Part shown: positions 45,232 through 53,965 of the stretch, in pieces | How the letters are laid out: each line of letters begins with the position of its first letter | How positions within the stretch are numbered: the stretch's first letter is position 1 | Notes under the pieces: model-generated | Told to the model about the DNA's origin: nothing | Database searches by the model: none | What the model saw: the letters and a program-made list of their open reading frames with translations, nothing else | Assembly: GCF_937888285.1 (NCBI RefSeq) | Contig: NZ_CALART010000011.1 | Span: 62,001-126,000 of the forward strand | From: an uncultured Aquimonas sp. | GTDB taxonomy: Bacteria; Pseudomonadota; Gammaproteobacteria; Xanthomonadales; Xanthomonadaceae | DNA length: 64,000 bases | Direction: 5' to 3' | Made by a program: the position numbers and the translations under genes

Positions 45232-46873
45232 CGTTTTCGGCGTCGAAGCCGAGCCCCGAACTGGAGCGCGTCTCGCGGCCGGCGCGGATGCCGCGCTCGC
45301 GCAGTTCAAGCACCACGGGCGTGAGCTCGGCGATGCGCGCGTCGATCCGCGCGCGCTGGTAGTAGTCGAGGTCGTCGCGCTGCTTGAGGGCCTGCAGCTG
45401 GTTGAGCGCGTCCTCGGCGCGACCCGCGAGATAAGCCGCTTCGGCGTGCGCTTCCGAGGCGCGCACCGGGTCGCCCGCGAGCTCGCTGGCGCGGCCGAAG
45501 CTGCGCTGCAGGGCGATGTCGCTGGCCGCGCTCAGCAGCAGCGGGCGCAGCACGGCCTGGGCGCGCCGCCCCTGCTCGGCGCCACCGGTGCGGATCAGCG
45601 CATCGGCATAGCTCAGGCTGACCGGACGGCTCTTAGGATGGGCCTCGTACAGCGCCTGGTACAGGCGCTCGGCCTCCTGCTGGCGGCCGCCCAGGTGCAG
45701 GGCCTCGGCGCGCGCCAGCTCCAGCCAGTAGCCCGGGGGCGGCTGGCTGATGGCCTGCAGCTGGCGCAGTGCGCCGGGCGTATCGCTGGTCCGCGCCAGC
45801 GCCAGCGCATAGCCATAGCGGTCATGGTCGGACAGCCCCGCGCCCTCGGCGGCGGCGCGCTTGGCGAACTCGTCCAGGGCCTGGCCGGGGCTGTCGGCGC
45901 TGAGCACGCGCAGCCGCGCCTGCACCCACGGGAACAGGGCGCGGCTCGGCCCCGAATGCAGGCCCTCGACGGCGAAGTGCCGCTCGGGCAGCAGCGGATT
46001 GATCGGCCGGGTGTCCAGCCGCGGCGGCGGCTGGAAGCCCAGCGGCATGCGGCTGCCCTCGGCGCGGCCCTTGGCCTCGCTGATGCGGCTGCTGGTGACC
46101 GGGTGGGTGCGCAGGAACTCGGGGGCCTCCAGCTCGCCGATCGTCGAGCGCAGGGTGCGGTGCATGCGCGCGAAGAAATCGGCCATCGCCATCGGCTCGT
46201 AGCCGGCGCGGGCCAGCGTCAGGATGCCGATGCGGTCGGCTTCGTACTCGTTGCTGCGGGTGTGGTTGATCTGCCGCTGCTGCATCAGCGCCATGCCGCT
46301 GACGATGGCCGCCTGCGTCGCATTGCTGCCGCTGTTGCCGCCCGCGCTCTGCGCCACCGCGATGGCACCGAGCGTCGCCAGCAGGATCGGGATCGCATCC
46401 TTCTGCTGGCGCTCGACAGCGCGCACGATGTGGCGCTGGGTCACATGGGCGATTTCGTGCGCCATCACCGCCGCCACCTCGTCCTCGCTGGTCGCCGTCA
46501 GCACCAGGCCGGAGTTCATGCCGATATAGCCGCCGAGGGTGGCGAAGGCGTTGATGTCGCGCGAGCGCATCCAGAAGAAAGTGAAGTCCTGCTGCGGCCG
46601 CTCGCTGACGCTGGCGAGGCGCTGGCCCAGCGCCGTCAGGTACTCATCGAGCAGCGGGTCTTCCAGCAGCATGCCGTAGGCGCGCAGCTCGCGCCGCGTG
46701 TATTCGCCGTACATCGCCTCTTCGGCAGGCGTGATCAAGGTACCGGCCGAAGAACCCATGTCCGGCAGCGCCAGCGGGTCACGCGACTGTGCGGCGGCGC
46801 CGGCGGCCAGGGTCAATGCCGCTGGCAGCAGCAGCACGCCAAGGCGACGCGCGAAGGTGGAGGGCAAGGCCAT
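45212..46873 (-). CDS. Periplasmic M48 metalloprotease, BepA-like
   Basis: Likely a periplasmic protease/chaperone of outer-membrane proteins (BepA/YfgC group). 553 residues: signal peptide (LGVLLLPAALTLAAGAAAQ), an M48 peptidase domain with HEIAH at residues 139-143 and the downstream Glu ligand in RSNEYEADRIG, and a C-terminal TPR-like superhelix (about 370-520). BepA binds BamA through its TPR; that role is from family knowledge. The gene ends about 50 bases before phoB, and its last codons overlap the PHO-box-like site. Confidence 0.9.
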   Translation of the reverse strand: MALPSTFARRLGVLLLPAALTLAAGAAAQSRDPLALPDMGSSAGTLITPAEEAMYGEYTRRELRAYGMLLEDPLLDEYLTALGQRLASVSERPQQDFTFFWMRSRDINAFATLGGYIGMNSGLVLTATSEDEVAAVMAHEIAHVTQRHIVRAVERQQKDAIPILLATLGAIAVAQSAGGNSGSNATQAAIVSGMALMQQRQINHTRSNEYEADRIGILTLARAGYEPMAMADFFARMHRTLRSTIGELEAPEFLRTHPVTSSRISEAKGRAEGSRMPLGFQPPPRLDTRPINPLLPERHFAVEGLHSGPSRALFPWVQARLRVLSADSPGQALDEFAKRAAAEGAGLSDHDRYGYALALARTSDTPGALRQLQAISQPPPGYWLELARAEALHLGGRQQEAERLYQALYEAHPKSRPVSLSYADALIRTGGAEQGRRAQAVLRPLLLSAASDIALQRSFGRASELAGDPVRASEAHAEAAYLAGRAEDALNQLQALKQRDDLDYYQRARIDARIAELTPVVLELRERGIRAGRETRSSSGLGFDAENAVMPGT

Positions 46874-46962
46874 GGGCCGGATTCCTGGGGAGCAGCGAAG
46901 AGGCATCTTGGCCGGCGGCGGGCGCGGCGAGGTTAACCCGCCGTAAAGACCGCGGCCGCCAA

Positions 46963-47925
46963 TCAGGCGACGTTGCGGAACACGATGAAGTACATCAGCA
47001 CCACGTTGGCCGCCAGCAGCAGCAAGGCCGTCGGGATCTGCACGCGAATGACCGCGTAGGGGTCGCGCAGTTCCAGCAGCGCCGCCGGCACCAGGTTGAA
47101 GTTCGCCGCCATCGGCGTCATCAAGGTGCCGCAATAGCCCGAGAGCATGCCGATCGCGGCCAGCGAGGCTGCATCCGCGCCGTGCATCTGGACCAGCAGG
47201 GGCAGGCCAATGCCGGCGGTCATCACGGGGAAGGCGGCGAAGGCGTTGCCCATGACCATGGTGAAACCGGCCATTCCCAGCGCATAGGCCAGCACCACCA
47301 CGAAGCGGTTGTCGACCGGAATCCACGCCCGCACCAGCTCGGCCACCGCCTCGCCGACGCCGGCGGCCGCGAACACGCTGCCCAGCGTTGCCAGCAGCAG
47401 CGGCAGCAGCGCCGCCCAGCCGATCGCGTCGACCAGGCCGCGCGAGTGTTCGACGGCTCGCAGGGGTGAGGTGCGCGTCAAGGCGCAGGCCGCCAGCAGC
47501 GCCAGCAGGCAGGCCAGCCCCAGGCCGACCTGGGTGAGCATCTCGCTGCCGAACAGCCGCCACTCGCCCCAGCCGATGTCGGCGCCGAACAGCACCACGG
47601 CCACGGTCACCAGCGGAATCACGAGGGCCGGCGCGAACAGGCGATGGCCGAAGCGCGCCGCCGCGGCGGCCAGTCGATCCGCGGACGCCGGCTCGACGCG
47701 ACCGGCGCGGACGCCGCCGAAACCGGCGAGCAGGGCGAGCGCCACCACCACCCCGCCCATCCAGACCGCGGGCAGGCGATCGCCGATCAGGAAGGACAGC
47801 GCCAAGAGGCCCCAGAAGGCCGCGGTCATCGCCCGCCGCGGATTGCTGGCGTCCAGCGCCGACAGCCAGGCGATGCGCGCCACGAACAGGCCGGCCAGCA
47901 GGTAGATCAGCGGCAGCGAGATCAT
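46963..47925 (-). CDS. DUF979 membrane protein (5-oxoproline permease candidate)
   Basis: A 320-residue polytopic membrane protein with about nine helices. Blocks NAFAAFPVMTAGIGLPLLVQ and GMLSGYCGTLMTPMAANFNL are typical of DUF979. DUF969 and DUF979 usually occur together next to pxpA or pyroglutamyl-peptidase genes and are thought to form a 5-oxoproline transporter; that role is from neighbourhood inference. The start overlaps the DUF969 stop by 4 nt, so the two are coupled. Confidence 0.88.
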   Translation of the reverse strand: MISLPLIYLLAGLFVARIAWLSALDASNPRRAMTAAFWGLLALSFLIGDRLPAVWMGGVVVALALLAGFGGVRAGRVEPASADRLAAAAARFGHRLFAPALVIPLVTVAVVLFGADIGWGEWRLFGSEMLTQVGLGLACLLALLAACALTRTSPLRAVEHSRGLVDAIGWAALLPLLLATLGSVFAAAGVGEAVAELVRAWIPVDNRFVVVLAYALGMAGFTMVMGNAFAAFPVMTAGIGLPLLVQMHGADAASLAAIGMLSGYCGTLMTPMAANFNLVPAALLELRDPYAVIRVQIPTALLLLAANVVLMYFIVFRNVA

Positions 47926-48629
47926 GGCTGCGTCCCTGCCGCTGCGCGCGCGGCCTCGCGCGCCAGTCGCGCATCCAGCCGCATCAGCCGCGCACCGTGG
48001 ATCGCGAAGGCGCAGAGCGCGGTCGGGATGCCCCACAGCGCGATGTCGATGGGCTGCAGCTCGATGCCGTTGTCGGCGAAGAAGCTCTGCATCAGCAGCA
48101 CCGCGCCGAAGGCGATGAACACGTCCTCGCCGAAGAACATGCCGACGTTGTCGGTGCCGGCGCACAGCGCGCGCAGGCGCTCGCGCTCCGCCGCCGGCAG
48201 CAGGCCGTGGCGCGATTCGGCGGCGGCTTCGGCCATCGGCGCCAGCAGCGGCCGCACCGTCTGCGGATGCCCGCCCAGGCTGTGCAGGCCGATCATCGAC
48301 AGGATCTGCCGCAGCGCGAGGTAGAACAGCAGCAGCCGACCCGCGGTCGCCGCGCGCAGGCGCACGATCACCGTCTGCACGTGCTGCTTCAGGCCGTGCC
48401 GCTCCAGCACGGCGATCACCGGCAGGGTCAGCAGCAGCAGCGCGAGAAAACGGTTCTTGACGAAGGCCGTGCCCAAGAGCTCCAGCGTGGCCACCGGCGC
48501 GATGCCGGCCAGCAGCGCCGTGGCGAAACCGGCGCCGACCACCACCAGGGCCGGGTTCAGGCGCAGGGCGAAGCCCAGCACCACCAGGCCGACGCCGGCC
48601 AGCGGCAGCAGATTGACGGTCGCGCTCAC
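47922..48629 (-). CDS. DUF969 membrane protein
   Basis: A 235-residue polytopic membrane protein with about six helices. It carries NRFLALLLLTLPVIAVLERH, QILSMIGLHSLGGHPQTVRP and AGTDNVGMFFGEDVFIAFGA, typical of DUF969. It forms the middle gene of pxpA-DUF969-DUF979, overlapping both neighbours by 4 nt. The likely role is uptake of 5-oxoproline or a related compound, inferred from position. Confidence 0.88.
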   Translation of the reverse strand: MSATVNLLPLAGVGLVVLGFALRLNPALVVVGAGFATALLAGIAPVATLELLGTAFVKNRFLALLLLTLPVIAVLERHGLKQHVQTVIVRLRAATAGRLLLFYLALRQILSMIGLHSLGGHPQTVRPLLAPMAEAAAESRHGLLPAAERERLRALCAGTDNVGMFFGEDVFIAFGAVLLMQSFFADNGIELQPIDIALWGIPTALCAFAIHGARLMRLDARLAREAARAAAGTQP

Positions 48630-49384
48630 GGGGCGGCGATCACCACGCCGGCCGCCGCGAGACTCGCGCGCAGCCTTCGCGCAAAGTCGACGGCATCCGG
48701 ACGATCGCCGTGCAGGCAGAGAGTCTCGGCCTCGACCCGCACCACGTCACCGCTGCGTGCCAGCACTTCGCCGCGGGCGATCAGGCCCAGCACCTGCGCC
48801 TCGGCGGCGGCGAAGTCGTGCAGCACGGCCCCCGGCAGCGCGCGCGGCGTGAGGCTGCCATCGGCCTCGTAGGCGCGCTCGGCAAAGGCCTCGCCCACCG
48901 CCTGCAGGCCCTGCGCGCGGGCGGCCTCGAGCAGGGCGCTACCGGCCAGACCGTAGAGCTTCAGCTGCGGATCGAAGTCGCGCACCGCGCGGGCGATGGC
49001 CTCGGCCAGCGCCGCATCGCGCGCGGCCTGGTTGTACAGCGCGCCGTGCGGCTTGACGTGGTGCAGGCGCCCGCCAGCCGCGCGCACGAAGGCCGCCAGC
49101 GCACCGATCTGGTACAGCACATAGGCGTAGGTTTCAGCCGGGCTCGCGGCCAGCGCGCGTCGCCCGTAGCCCTGCAGATCGGGCCAGCCGGGATGGGCGC
49201 CGATGGCGACGCCGTGTTCGAGGCAGAGCGCCACCGCAGCCCGCATGTGCAGAGGATCACCGGCATGGAAGCCGCAGGCGATGTTGGCGGACGAGGCCAG
49301 TGGAATCAGCGCGGCGTCGTCGCCCATGCGCCAGTCGCCGAAGCTCTCGCCCACGTCGCAGTTGAAATCGATGCGTCCGCGCAT
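48626..49384 (-). CDS. pxpA: 5-oxoprolinase subunit A (LamB/YcsF family)
   Basis: Part of ATP-dependent 5-oxoprolinase (PxpABC), which opens 5-oxoproline to glutamate. At 252 residues it fits PxpA. The signature blocks are DFNCDVGESFG at the N terminus, SSANIACGFHAGDPLHMRAA, GVAIGAHPGWPDLQGYGRR and VKPHGALYNQAARD. In E. coli PxpA needs PxpB and PxpC; no pxpBC genes appear in this window, so they must be elsewhere or absent. It leads a chain with DUF969 and DUF979, overlapping by 4 nt. Confidence 0.92.
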   Translation of the reverse strand: MRGRIDFNCDVGESFGDWRMGDDAALIPLASSANIACGFHAGDPLHMRAAVALCLEHGVAIGAHPGWPDLQGYGRRALAASPAETYAYVLYQIGALAAFVRAAGGRLHHVKPHGALYNQAARDAALAEAIARAVRDFDPQLKLYGLAGSALLEAARAQGLQAVGEAFAERAYEADGSLTPRALPGAVLHDFAAAEAQVLGLIARGEVLARSGDVVRVEAETLCLHGDRPDAVDFARRLRASLAAAGVVIAAP

Positions 49385-49463
49385 GCCCTGCCCCTCACCG
49401 GAAGGCGGCAGTCGAGCATGCGGGCGAGAGGCCTGTAAAGGCGCGGAAGTCGCGGCGATCGGA

Positions 49464-49553
49464 TGGCGGAGGGAGTGGGATTCGAACCCACGGTGACATC
49501 GCTGCCACGCCGGTTTTCAAGACCGGTGCCTTAAACCGCTCGGCCATCCCTCC
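49464..49553 (-). tRNA. tRNA-Ser(UGA)
   Basis: A class II tRNA on the minus strand. The acceptor arms (GGAGGGA and TCCCTCC), D-loop (GGCCGAGCGGTTTAAGGC), anticodon stem-loop ACCGGTCTTGAAAACCGG with anticodon TGA, a long variable arm, and T-loop GGGTTCGAATCCC are all visible. The discriminator base is G, and the 3' CCA is encoded (49464-49466). Confidence 0.97.
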
Positions 49554-49794
49554 GCGAGCCGCGAAGTGTAGCGAGTCAGCGACGGCGCGGCACGCCCTGC
49601 CCTCGCGCAAGTCAGAGGTTCGGGCCCACGGCATGACCGGGGCGCTTGCCGGCGGCGCGTTCGCTGCCCCACCCGCGCCAGCGAAGTGGCAGCGCTGCGG
49701 CGCGCGGCAATTGCCGGTTGCGCGAGCGCGGTCACGCGACCTGCGCGCACCACCCCACTAGACTTGCAACAGTTTTTTGCAATTTGGCGCTCCG

Positions 49795-51036
49795 ATGTCC
49801 CTGAACTGTCACCCCGCCCGTCGCCTGCTTGCCGGGCTGCTCGTCTCCAGTGCGCTGACTGTCCCCGCGCTCGCGGCGCAGCCGCAGATCGAGGCCGACG
49901 CGCTGCGTGTCCATGCGCATGCGGCGGCGCGGATCGAGGCCGATCCCATCGATCCACGGCGCCTGCGGCTGCACACGGCCGGCGAGACCCTGCTGCTTGA
50001 AGTGGAGGACAATCACGCCCTGCTTGCAGAGCTGCCGGAATCGCAGCGTCTGCAGCTGCGCGGCAAGAGCCGCTTCCTGCAGGGCCATATCGTCGGCATC
50101 GAGGGCAGCTGGCTGCGACTGTCCGAAGTCGACGGCCACTACAGCGGCGTCTACTTCGACGGCAGCGAGCTGATGCTGCTGGACCGCGTCGACAGCCTGG
50201 GCGCCAGCCTGCTGCAGCGGACGAGCGAGGCAGACGACGCGCTGGTGGTGTACCGGCTGCGCGATGCCGAGCTGCCCGGCCTGCTGGACGAGGAGGTCAG
50301 CGTGCCCGGCTATGCGCCGCCGAGCGCGGCCAAACGCGTGGACTACGCCGCGTTCAGCCGCCACCTGGGGGCCACCGTGCAGTTCGAGGACACCCGCAAC
50401 CCGGTCCGCCAGCTGCGCCTCACCGTGGTCACCGACACCGAGTTCGCCAGCGTGCACGGCAGCAACCGCGATGCGGTGGTCGCTTCACGGGTGAACGTTG
50501 TCGACGGCATCTACAGCGCCCAGTTCCAGACCCGCATCGTGGTCGGCACCCTGCGCCATCTGAGCAGCAACGGCACGCTGAACACCACCGTGGTCAGCGG
50601 CAGCGACACGCTGCTGACCCGTTTCCGCACCTACATGGTCAGCGGCGAGGGCAGCGGTATTCCCAAGGGTGGCTTGAACCACCTGTTCAGCGGCAAGGAC
50701 TTCGACGGCTCGACCGTCGGCGTGGCCTATGTCTCGACCCTGTGCAGCACCACCTTCGGCTACGGCATCAACCAGGTGCGCGCCGCCAACACCACGACCG
50801 CGCTGACCATCGCGCATGAGATGGGCCACAACTTCGGCGCCAGCCATGACGGCCAGACCGGCAGCGTGTGTGCGTCCCAGACCGGCAGCTGGCTGATGAG
50901 TCCGAGCCTGAACGGATCGAGCACCTTCTCGCCCTGCTCGCGCGACTCGATCCAGCCGCGCATCACCGCGGCGACCTGCTTCCAGCCGGTCACGGTCGAG
51001 GGCGCGGTGTTCCGCAACGGCTTCGAGCCGCAGTAG
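49795..51036 (+). CDS. Exported M12B-like metalloprotease with C-terminal FRNGFE tail
   Basis: A 413-residue exported zinc protease of the reprolysin/adamalysin type. Signal peptide (LLAGLLVSSALTVPALAAQ), a propeptide-like region (about 25-185), then a catalytic domain with the zinc motif HEMGHNFGASHD at residues 341-352. The last residues are GAVFRNGFEPQ, matching the shared tail (two residues follow it). I chose the ATG over an earlier TTG six codons upstream. The substrate is unknown. Confidence 0.88.
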   Translation: MSLNCHPARRLLAGLLVSSALTVPALAAQPQIEADALRVHAHAAARIEADPIDPRRLRLHTAGETLLLEVEDNHALLAELPESQRLQLRGKSRFLQGHIVGIEGSWLRLSEVDGHYSGVYFDGSELMLLDRVDSLGASLLQRTSEADDALVVYRLRDAELPGLLDEEVSVPGYAPPSAAKRVDYAAFSRHLGATVQFEDTRNPVRQLRLTVVTDTEFASVHGSNRDAVVASRVNVVDGIYSAQFQTRIVVGTLRHLSSNGTLNTTVVSGSDTLLTRFRTYMVSGEGSGIPKGGLNHLFSGKDFDGSTVGVAYVSTLCSTTFGYGINQVRAANTTTALTIAHEMGHNFGASHDGQTGSVCASQTGSWLMSPSLNGSSTFSPCSRDSIQPRITAATCFQPVTVEGAVFRNGFEPQ

Positions 51037-51045
51037 CGCGGGCGA

Positions 51046-52071
51046 TCAGCGCAACAGGAACAGCAGCACGACCACTGCCAGCACGACGGCGGCCGAGAAG
51101 GCCAGGGGGCGCATCCATCGACGCCGCGGCAGCCGAGGCGCGCGCAGCAGGCGCGAGGTGCTGCGCGGCGCGATATCGGCCGCGGCCGGCTCCGCGAGCA
51201 CCAGGGTCTCCAGCACCTGCACCACCGCGCGGGCGGAGTCGAGCCGGTCTTCGCGGCGCTTGGCCATCAGGCCGTCGACCAGCGGCTGCAGCCACTCGAC
51301 CGCGCGCGGCAGCTGCGGCACCGGCGCGTGCTCGTGGAGCTCGGCCAGGGCCAGCGGATCCTCGGCCTGGAAAGGCAGACGCCCACTCAGCATCTCGAAG
51401 GCCATGACGCCCAGGCTGTAGAGGTCGGTACGCGCGTCGGCGCGCTCGCCGCGAGCCTGCTCCGGTGCCATGTAGGCGGCGGTGCCGGCGATCTGCCCCG
51501 AGCGTGACGAGCCCGCGCCCAGCGCCGGCGGCAGCACGCTGTCGGCGGGCGCCGGCGCGCCCTCGACGCGGATCGGTTGCAGCAGACCGAAGTCGGCCAG
51601 CACCGCGCGCCCTTCGGCGTCGAACAGCACGTTGCCCGGCTTGACGTCGCGATGCACCAGGCCGCGCGCATGCAGCGCGGAGAGCCCCGCCAGCACCTGC
51701 CGCAGCAGGTTCAGCGCCTGCGCGGCCGGCAGCGCGCCGTCGGTTTCGATGCGCTGGCGCAGGCTGCCGCCCGGCAGGTACTCGCTGACGATCTGCACGC
51801 TGTCCTCGGCGCGCTGCACTTCGATCAGGCGCTCCAGGTTCGGATGCTTCAGGCCGCGCGCCAGCTGCACCGCGCCCAGCAGTTCCTCAAGGCTGTCGGC
51901 ATCCGCCTGCAGGTCGCCGCGGACCAGCTTGACCGCCACCGGTCGATGCCGCAGCGGATGCTCGGCGAGGTAGACGCGCGTGCTGCTGCCGCCGCCCAGC
52001 AGGCGCTGGATGCGGAAGCCGGCGACTTCGCGCGGCGTGTCCACCGGCAGCGAGCGCGCCTCGCGCTTCAC
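51046..52071 (-). CDS. Serine/threonine protein kinase with C-terminal membrane anchor
   Basis: A 341-residue Hanks-type kinase. Conserved elements are the Gly-rich loop (LLGGGSSTRVYL), Lys48 in PVAVKLV, the catalytic loop HRDVKPGN at 140-147, DFG at 160-162, and GTAAYMAPEQARGERADART. A single helix (RPLAFSAAVVLAVVVLLFLL) at the very C terminus anchors it with the kinase in the cytoplasm; there is no extracytoplasmic sensor. I chose the GTG that overlaps the dnaQ stop as GTGA, which implies translational coupling. The substrates are unknown. Confidence 0.88.
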   Translation of the reverse strand: MKREARSLPVDTPREVAGFRIQRLLGGGSSTRVYLAEHPLRHRPVAVKLVRGDLQADADSLEELLGAVQLARGLKHPNLERLIEVQRAEDSVQIVSEYLPGGSLRQRIETDGALPAAQALNLLRQVLAGLSALHARGLVHRDVKPGNVLFDAEGRAVLADFGLLQPIRVEGAPAPADSVLPPALGAGSSRSGQIAGTAAYMAPEQARGERADARTDLYSLGVMAFEMLSGRLPFQAEDPLALAELHEHAPVPQLPRAVEWLQPLVDGLMAKRREDRLDSARAVVQVLETLVLAEPAAADIAPRSTSRLLRAPRLPRRRWMRPLAFSAAVVLAVVVLLFLLR

Positions 52072-52775
52072 GCCTCGGTGGCCTCTGGCCACAGGCTGCG
52101 GCCGCCGCTGGCGCCGCGCAGCTTGTCGACCCAGGCGCGATGGGCGTCAAGGTCCTCGGGCGCCGCGGCCACCACGCGCAGCAGGGCCGGATCGAAGCTG
52201 ACCCGGCGCGCGCTGGCCGCAGCCGCGCTCTCGACGGCGACCGCGAGACCGAGGTCGGTCTGGCCCGAGGTCATCGCGAGATAGACATCGGCGAGCAGTT
52301 CGGCGTCGAGCAGCGCGCCGTGCAGGTTGCGGTGGCCGTTGTCGACGCCGAGGCGCTTGCACAGCGCATCGAGGCTGTTGCGCTGGCCGGGATAGCGCTC
52401 GCGCGCCATCGCCAGGGTGTCGGTCACGATGGCGAGGTCGCGCACGCTGGGGCCGTTCGGCAGGCGCGCCAGTTCGGCATTGAGGAAGCCGACGTCGAAG
52501 GCCGCGTTGTGGGCGATCAGCTCGGCGCCGCGCAGGAACTCGATCAGCTCGTCGGCGATGCCGGCGAAGCGCGGCTTGCCTTCCAGCGATTCCAGGCTGA
52601 TGCCGTGCACCGCCTGCGCGCCCTCGTCGATCTCGCGCTCGGGGTGGATGTAGTGGTGGAAGGTGCGCCCGGTGAGGCGCCGGTTGACGATCTCGACCGC
52701 GCCGATCTCGATGATGCGGTGGCCGCGCTCGACCGGCATGCCGGTGGTTTCGGTGTCCAGCACAACCTGCCTCAT
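52068..52775 (-). CDS. dnaQ: DNA polymerase III epsilon subunit (proofreading)
   Basis: The 3'-5' proofreading exonuclease of the replicative polymerase. At 235 residues it has the expected length. The exonuclease motifs are VVLDTETTGMPVERGHRIIE (motif I), ELIAHNAAFDVGFLNAEL (motif II) and LHGALLDAELLADVYLAM (motif III, with HxxxxD). The C-terminal part would bind the alpha subunit. The start has an AAGGAGAA site. It overlaps rnhA by 4 nt upstream and the kinase gene by 4 nt downstream. In E. coli rnhA and dnaQ are divergent; here they are co-directional. Confidence 0.95.
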   Translation of the reverse strand: MRQVVLDTETTGMPVERGHRIIEIGAVEIVNRRLTGRTFHHYIHPEREIDEGAQAVHGISLESLEGKPRFAGIADELIEFLRGAELIAHNAAFDVGFLNAELARLPNGPSVRDLAIVTDTLAMARERYPGQRNSLDALCKRLGVDNGHRNLHGALLDAELLADVYLAMTSGQTDLGLAVAVESAAAASARRVSFDPALLRVVAAAPEDLDAHRAWVDKLRGASGGRSLWPEATEA

Positions 52776-53218
52776 GCGGCCTTCTCCTTGATGCGCAGCG
52801 CGGCCTCGCGGGCCAGCTGGTCGACGCGTTCGTTCTCGACGTGGCCGGAATGCCCGCGCACCCAGCGCCAGTCGACCTTGTGCGGTTTCTGCGCGGCCAG
52901 CAGCGCGCGCCAGAGATCGTCGTTCTTCACCGGCTTGCCGTCGGCAGTCTTCCAGCCGCGTCGCTGCCAGCCGCCGATCCATTCGCTGATGCCCTTCTGC
53001 ACGTACTGCGAGTCGGTGTGCAGCACCACCCGGCAGGGCTCGCGCAGGGCTTCCAGCGCACGGATCGCGGCCAGCAGCTCCATGCGGTTGTTGGTGGTGT
53101 CGGGCTCGCCGCCGGCGAGTTCCTTCTCGTGCTCGCCATGACGCAGCAGCGCACCCCAGCCGCCGGGGCCGGGGTTTCCGAGGCAGGCGCCGTCGGTGTA
53201 GATCTCAACCTCTTTCAT
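52772..53218 (-). CDS. rnhA: Ribonuclease HI
   Basis: Cleaves RNA in RNA-DNA hybrids. At 148 residues it matches RNase HI (155 in E. coli). The catalytic carboxylates are visible: Asp in EIYTDGACLGNPGPGGWGA, Glu in NNRMELLAAIRALEA, Asp in VLHTDSQYVQKGI, and the final Asp in HVENERVDQLAREAA. It overlaps the preceding methyltransferase gene and the following dnaQ, each by 4 nt (ATGA). Confidence 0.97.
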   Translation of the reverse strand: MKEVEIYTDGACLGNPGPGGWGALLRHGEHEKELAGGEPDTTNNRMELLAAIRALEALREPCRVVLHTDSQYVQKGISEWIGGWQRRGWKTADGKPVKNDDLWRALLAAQKPHKVDWRWVRGHSGHVENERVDQLAREAALRIKEKAA

Positions 53219-53904
53219 GGAGCTCCCAATCGTGCGGCCGCCAGCGCGCGGCGCGCAGGCAGCGGGGTCAGGCCGGGGCGACGGCGCTTGAGCTGCATCA
53301 GCAGGCTGGCGCAGAGCGTGGTCGACTGCAGCACCGCCGGCGCCGGCTCGCTGCCCAGCGACCACGGCCAGCGCGGGCCCAAGCCACGCACCGCGCGCAG
53401 CTCGAAGCCGGCGGCCTGCGCGCGCTGGCGCATGCGGTTCACCGACAGCGGCAGCAGGCCATAGCGCTGCCAGTGCAGGCGCCAGGCCGACAGCCCGTTC
53501 AGGCCGACCAGCACCAGCTCACCCTCCGGCTGCAGCAGCTCCGCGGCCTCGGCGAAATCGAAGCGCTCGAAAGCGGCCTGCGCGGGCAGATGCCAGGCGA
53601 GGATCAGGCCGAAGCTCTCGCGGCAGAAAGGCAGGCCGTCGATGCCTGCCCGCAGCGGCCCGGCGAGCACGCCGCTGCGGGCTTCGAAGCCCACCGACAG
53701 TGCGGCGCGCGGTCCTTCCAGCGCCACCTCGAATCCGGCGGCGCGGCTGCCGCAAAGGACCAGGGCGCGGCTGCCGACGCAGCGGCTGCCCAGCTCTTGC
53801 AGGCCCGGCGCCTCGCAGGCCAGCAAGCGCGCGCCGGCGGCGCTGGCGAACCAGTCGAGCGAAGGCGCGATCGCGGCGGCGGAGGTGGCAGGCATCGGCG
53901 GCAT
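53215..53904 (-). CDS. SAM methyltransferase-like protein, YafS-like
   Basis: A 229-residue protein with a Rossmann-like methyltransferase layout: LDWFASAAGARLLACEAPGL at the N terminus, then DGLPFCRESFGLILAWHLPA and AAELLQPEGELVLVGLNGL. The usual SAM-binding glycine motif I is weak here (ALVLCGSRAAG), so activity is uncertain. The gene order matches E. coli yafS-rnhA-dnaQ, which supports the YafS-like assignment. I use the ATG at 53904, eleven bases after a GGAGG site. rnhA overlaps its stop by 4 nt. Confidence 0.7.
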   Translation of the reverse strand: MPPMPATSAAAIAPSLDWFASAAGARLLACEAPGLQELGSRCVGSRALVLCGSRAAGFEVALEGPRAALSVGFEARSGVLAGPLRAGIDGLPFCRESFGLILAWHLPAQAAFERFDFAEAAELLQPEGELVLVGLNGLSAWRLHWQRYGLLPLSVNRMRQRAQAAGFELRAVRGLGPRWPWSLGSEPAPAVLQSTTLCASLLMQLKRRRPGLTPLPARRALAAARLGAP

Positions 53905-53965
53905 TGTCGGCGATTCCTCCGCCTTTGGGCGACGCCGCGGCAAGGCGCGGGCTGTTCGCCCCGCC

